From assembly GCA_003511465.1 (NCBI GenBank), contig DOID01000066.1:12617-20020 (forward strand): DNA of 7,404 bases, written 5' to 3'. The stretch comes from Bacillota bacterium (GTDB lineage Bacteria > Bacillota > UBA4882 > UBA10575). Shown in pieces: positions 6,209 through 7,404 of this stretch. The translations under genes were made by a program, and so were the position numbers. The notes under the pieces were generated by a model, which was given only the letters and a program-made list of their open reading frames with translations, was not told where the DNA came from and did no database searches. Numbering within the stretch: position 1 is the stretch's first letter; each line of letters begins with the position of its first letter.

Positions 6209-6904
6209 TTAAATAAATACAACGATGGCCGAGATATTATCCATGCCACCCCGGTCATTAGCTGCTGCTATTAAACGGTCCGCCGCCACTTGGGGGGACG
6301 GCTCTGCGCCAAGCAATGCAGCAATTTCCACATCGGACAGCATCACTGTCAGTCCGTCCGAACAAAGCAGCAGACGGTCACCGGCAATCACCGGTACTTC
6401 CCGGTATTCCGGTTCAATCGGCTCCGCAGCGCCTAAAGCCCGGGTTAAAACATTCCGTTGTGGATGGTTTTTAGCCTCTTCTTCCGTAATTCCACCGCTC
6501 TTTACCAACTCGGCAACTAGAGAGTGATCAATCGTTAACTGAGTCAGCTGTTCCTCGTGCCAAAGATATGCCCGGCTATCCCCGATGTGGGCGACGCAAA
6601 CCCGGTCCGCTTCTACTTTTGCCACAACCACGGTGGTACCCATTCCCATGCATTCCTGGTGCTCAGCGGCGTAGGCTAGCAGAGCCTGATTCGCTTCGCT
6701 TAACACGGAAGTTAAAACAGCCTTAAAATTGGGCGCACCGCTCTCCAGCGCCAACACCCGTTCGACCACCAAAGCACTGGCCACTTCGCCCGCTTGATGT
6801 CCACCCATGCCATCGGCTAAAACCAAAAGCGACCCTTGTCGACCGATACTATCCTCGTTAACCGTTCTCACCTTACCAACGTGGGTCGCCATTCCTACCT
6901 TCAT
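6209..6904 (-). CDS. prpC: PP2C-family serine/threonine phosphatase PrpC
   Basis: This cytoplasmic metal-dependent (PPM/PP2C) phosphatase reverses phosphorylation by the PASTA kinase and can dephosphorylate the kinase itself. The 231 residues are slightly shorter than the usual 240-250 but hold all bacterial PP2C motifs. These are VRTVNEDS with E17 and D18, LADGMGGHQAGEVAS with metal ligand D31, GMGTT at 87-91, HIGDSRAYL at 106-114, DHSLV at 126-130, HPQRNVLTRALG at 147-158, LCSDGL with D183, and GGMDNIS with D222 and N223. ATG 6904 is preferred, giving the typical MKVGMATHVG start, because GAGGTG (6918-6913) lies 8 nt upstream; an in-frame GTG at 6913 overlaps that site. It sits 15 bp after the FHA gene and immediately upstream of prkC, the standard phosphatase-kinase pairing in Bacillota. 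Confidence 0.96.
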   Translation of the reverse strand: MKVGMATHVGKVRTVNEDSIGRQGSLLVLADGMGGHQAGEVASALVVERVLALESGAPNFKAVLTSVLSEANQALLAYAAEHQECMGMGTTVVVAKVEADRVCVAHIGDSRAYLWHEEQLTQLTIDHSLVAELVKSGGITEEEAKNHPQRNVLTRALGAAEPIEPEYREVPVIAGDRLLLCSDGLTVMLSDVEIAALLGAEPSPQVAADRLIAAANDRGGMDNISAIVVFI

Positions 6905-6919
6905 CTTACCCACACCTCG

Positions 6920-7387
6920 CTACTTCTTCCCGTGAGACTTTCCCGTTTGTTCCAGAGGGTTCTCTTTACCGAGCGCCAATACTTTTAGGACCGATTCACC
7001 AAGCCCGATTTCGGCTTCGGGAGCAATAAATGTGCTGGTAATTCGCTGATTATTGTAAAAAGTACCGTTGGTACTCCCCAAATCTTTCAAAAGAAAAGTC
7101 CGCTTTTTCGGGTAGTATTGCAAAACAGCGTGGTCCCTTGAGACATTCGAGTCTTTAAGCTGGATGTGGCTTTGGGCCCGCCGTCCAATTTTTACGGTCA
7201 TCGGCGCTAAAAGAAACTCCCGTCCGGAGTCGGGACCTTTGATCACCACTAACGCCATCGACGGTTGGTTGGTTCTGCGGTCCTTCTCCATAGCGAACAC
7301 CTTTGTTTGATCAATAGTGTCCTTTACTTGCTCCTGAGTTTCAACCTTCTTTTTCGGCCAAGGTAAAACCCAGTTGTTAAATCTCAT
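6920..7387 (-). CDS. GarA/OdhI-like FHA domain protein
   Basis: This cytoplasmic phosphothreonine-binding protein has 155 residues. The FHA domain (about 45-140) shows the conserved G68-R69, S83-x-x-H86 in VSRDH, and GSTNGTF with N107 and G108. The domain entry ALVVIKGPDSGREFLL resembles that of mycobacterial GarA. Upstream of it, DQTKVF at 26-31 resembles the GarA/OdhI motif ETTSVF, in which a phosphorylated Thr is bound by the protein's own FHA domain to switch it off. T28 would be the equivalent residue. The C-terminal tail is basic and Lys/Gly-rich. ATG 7387 keeps the threonine motif, though its ribosome binding site (AGGGG, 10 nt away) is weak. An internal ATG at 7291 has a better site (AAAGGTG, 6 nt away) but loses T28. 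No membrane segment is seen. Its place before prpC-prkC suggests a role as kinase substrate or adaptor. Confidence 0.88.
   Translation of the reverse strand: MRFNNWVLPWPKKKVETQEQVKDTIDQTKVFAMEKDRRTNQPSMALVVIKGPDSGREFLLAPMTVKIGRRAQSHIQLKDSNVSRDHAVLQYYPKKRTFLLKDLGSTNGTFYNNQRITSTFIAPEAEIGLGESVLKVLALGKENPLEQTGKSHGKK
7298..7304 (-). promoter_or_regulatory. Internal ribosome binding site in the FHA gene
   Basis: AAAGGTG at 7304-7298 lies 6 nt before an in-frame ATG at 7291, the codon for Met33 of the FHA protein. It fits a ribosome binding site better than the one before ATG 7387. Its use would give a 123-residue form with an intact FHA domain but no DQTKVF motif. Confidence 0.35.
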
Positions 7388-7394
7388 TATAACA
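7386..7394 (-). promoter_or_regulatory. Possible extended -10 promoter element
   Basis: TGTTATAAT on the minus strand matches the TGnTATAAT extended -10 of SigA-type promoters exactly. Its TATAAT overlaps the ATG at 7387. The -35 position lies at or beyond the right edge and cannot be checked. If active, the transcript would begin near 7379, inside the long FHA frame. TATAATG strings at start codons also arise by chance. Confidence 0.25.
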
Positions 7395-7404
7395 CATCCC
7401 CTAC

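Overview
The window looks like Bacillota (Firmicutes) chromosome of moderate GC. The evidence is the prpC-prkC-rsgA-rpe gene order, a PASTA-domain Ser/Thr kinase, an IreB/ReoM family protein, strong AGGAGG-type ribosome binding sites and frequent GTG/TTG starts. A clostridial or related deep-branching lineage fits best, but no marker here fixes the genus.

Everything convincing is on the minus strand, so the genes read from high to low coordinates. In transcription order they are: a small FHA-domain protein (7387-6920), a PP2C phosphatase PrpC (6904-6209), a PASTA kinase PrkC (6079-4355), the ribosome-assembly GTPase RsgA (4314-3403), ribulose-phosphate 3-epimerase Rpe (3400-2729), a CheX-like phosphatase (2711-2235), an IreB/ReoM protein (2126-1872), MurA (1871-591) and a UPF0756/DUF441 membrane protein (407 to beyond the left edge). 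Five intergenic gaps are 40 bp or less: 15, 40, 2, 17 and 0 bp. Three are larger: 129 bp before prkC, 108 bp before ireB and 183 bp after murA. I see no convincing intrinsic terminator in any gap, so one transcription unit with possible internal control points is the simplest reading.

The main point is functional. In Listeria and Enterococcus the PASTA kinase phosphorylates ReoM/IreB, and in Listeria this controls ClpCP-dependent degradation of MurA, the first committed enzyme of peptidoglycan synthesis. In the genomes I know, those genes lie at separate loci. Here the kinase, its phosphatase, the ReoM/IreB switch and MurA sit together, with ireB and murA touching (TGA then ATG). The first gene looks like a GarA/OdhI-type FHA phospho-switch. 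Its candidate phospho-threonine motif, DQTKVFA, closely resembles the N-terminal motif of the IreB protein, DQTIRFA, so both may be substrates of the local kinase. A CheX-like protein without chemotaxis neighbours lies inside the cluster.

Non-coding points of interest are a possible H-type RNA pseudoknot covering the ribosome binding site and start codon of ireB, a possible 31-35 residue membrane micro-protein just before prkC, and a short two-block repeat shared by two intergenic gaps. No tRNA, rRNA, CRISPR array or mobile element was seen, and no gene-free stretch exceeds 300 bases.
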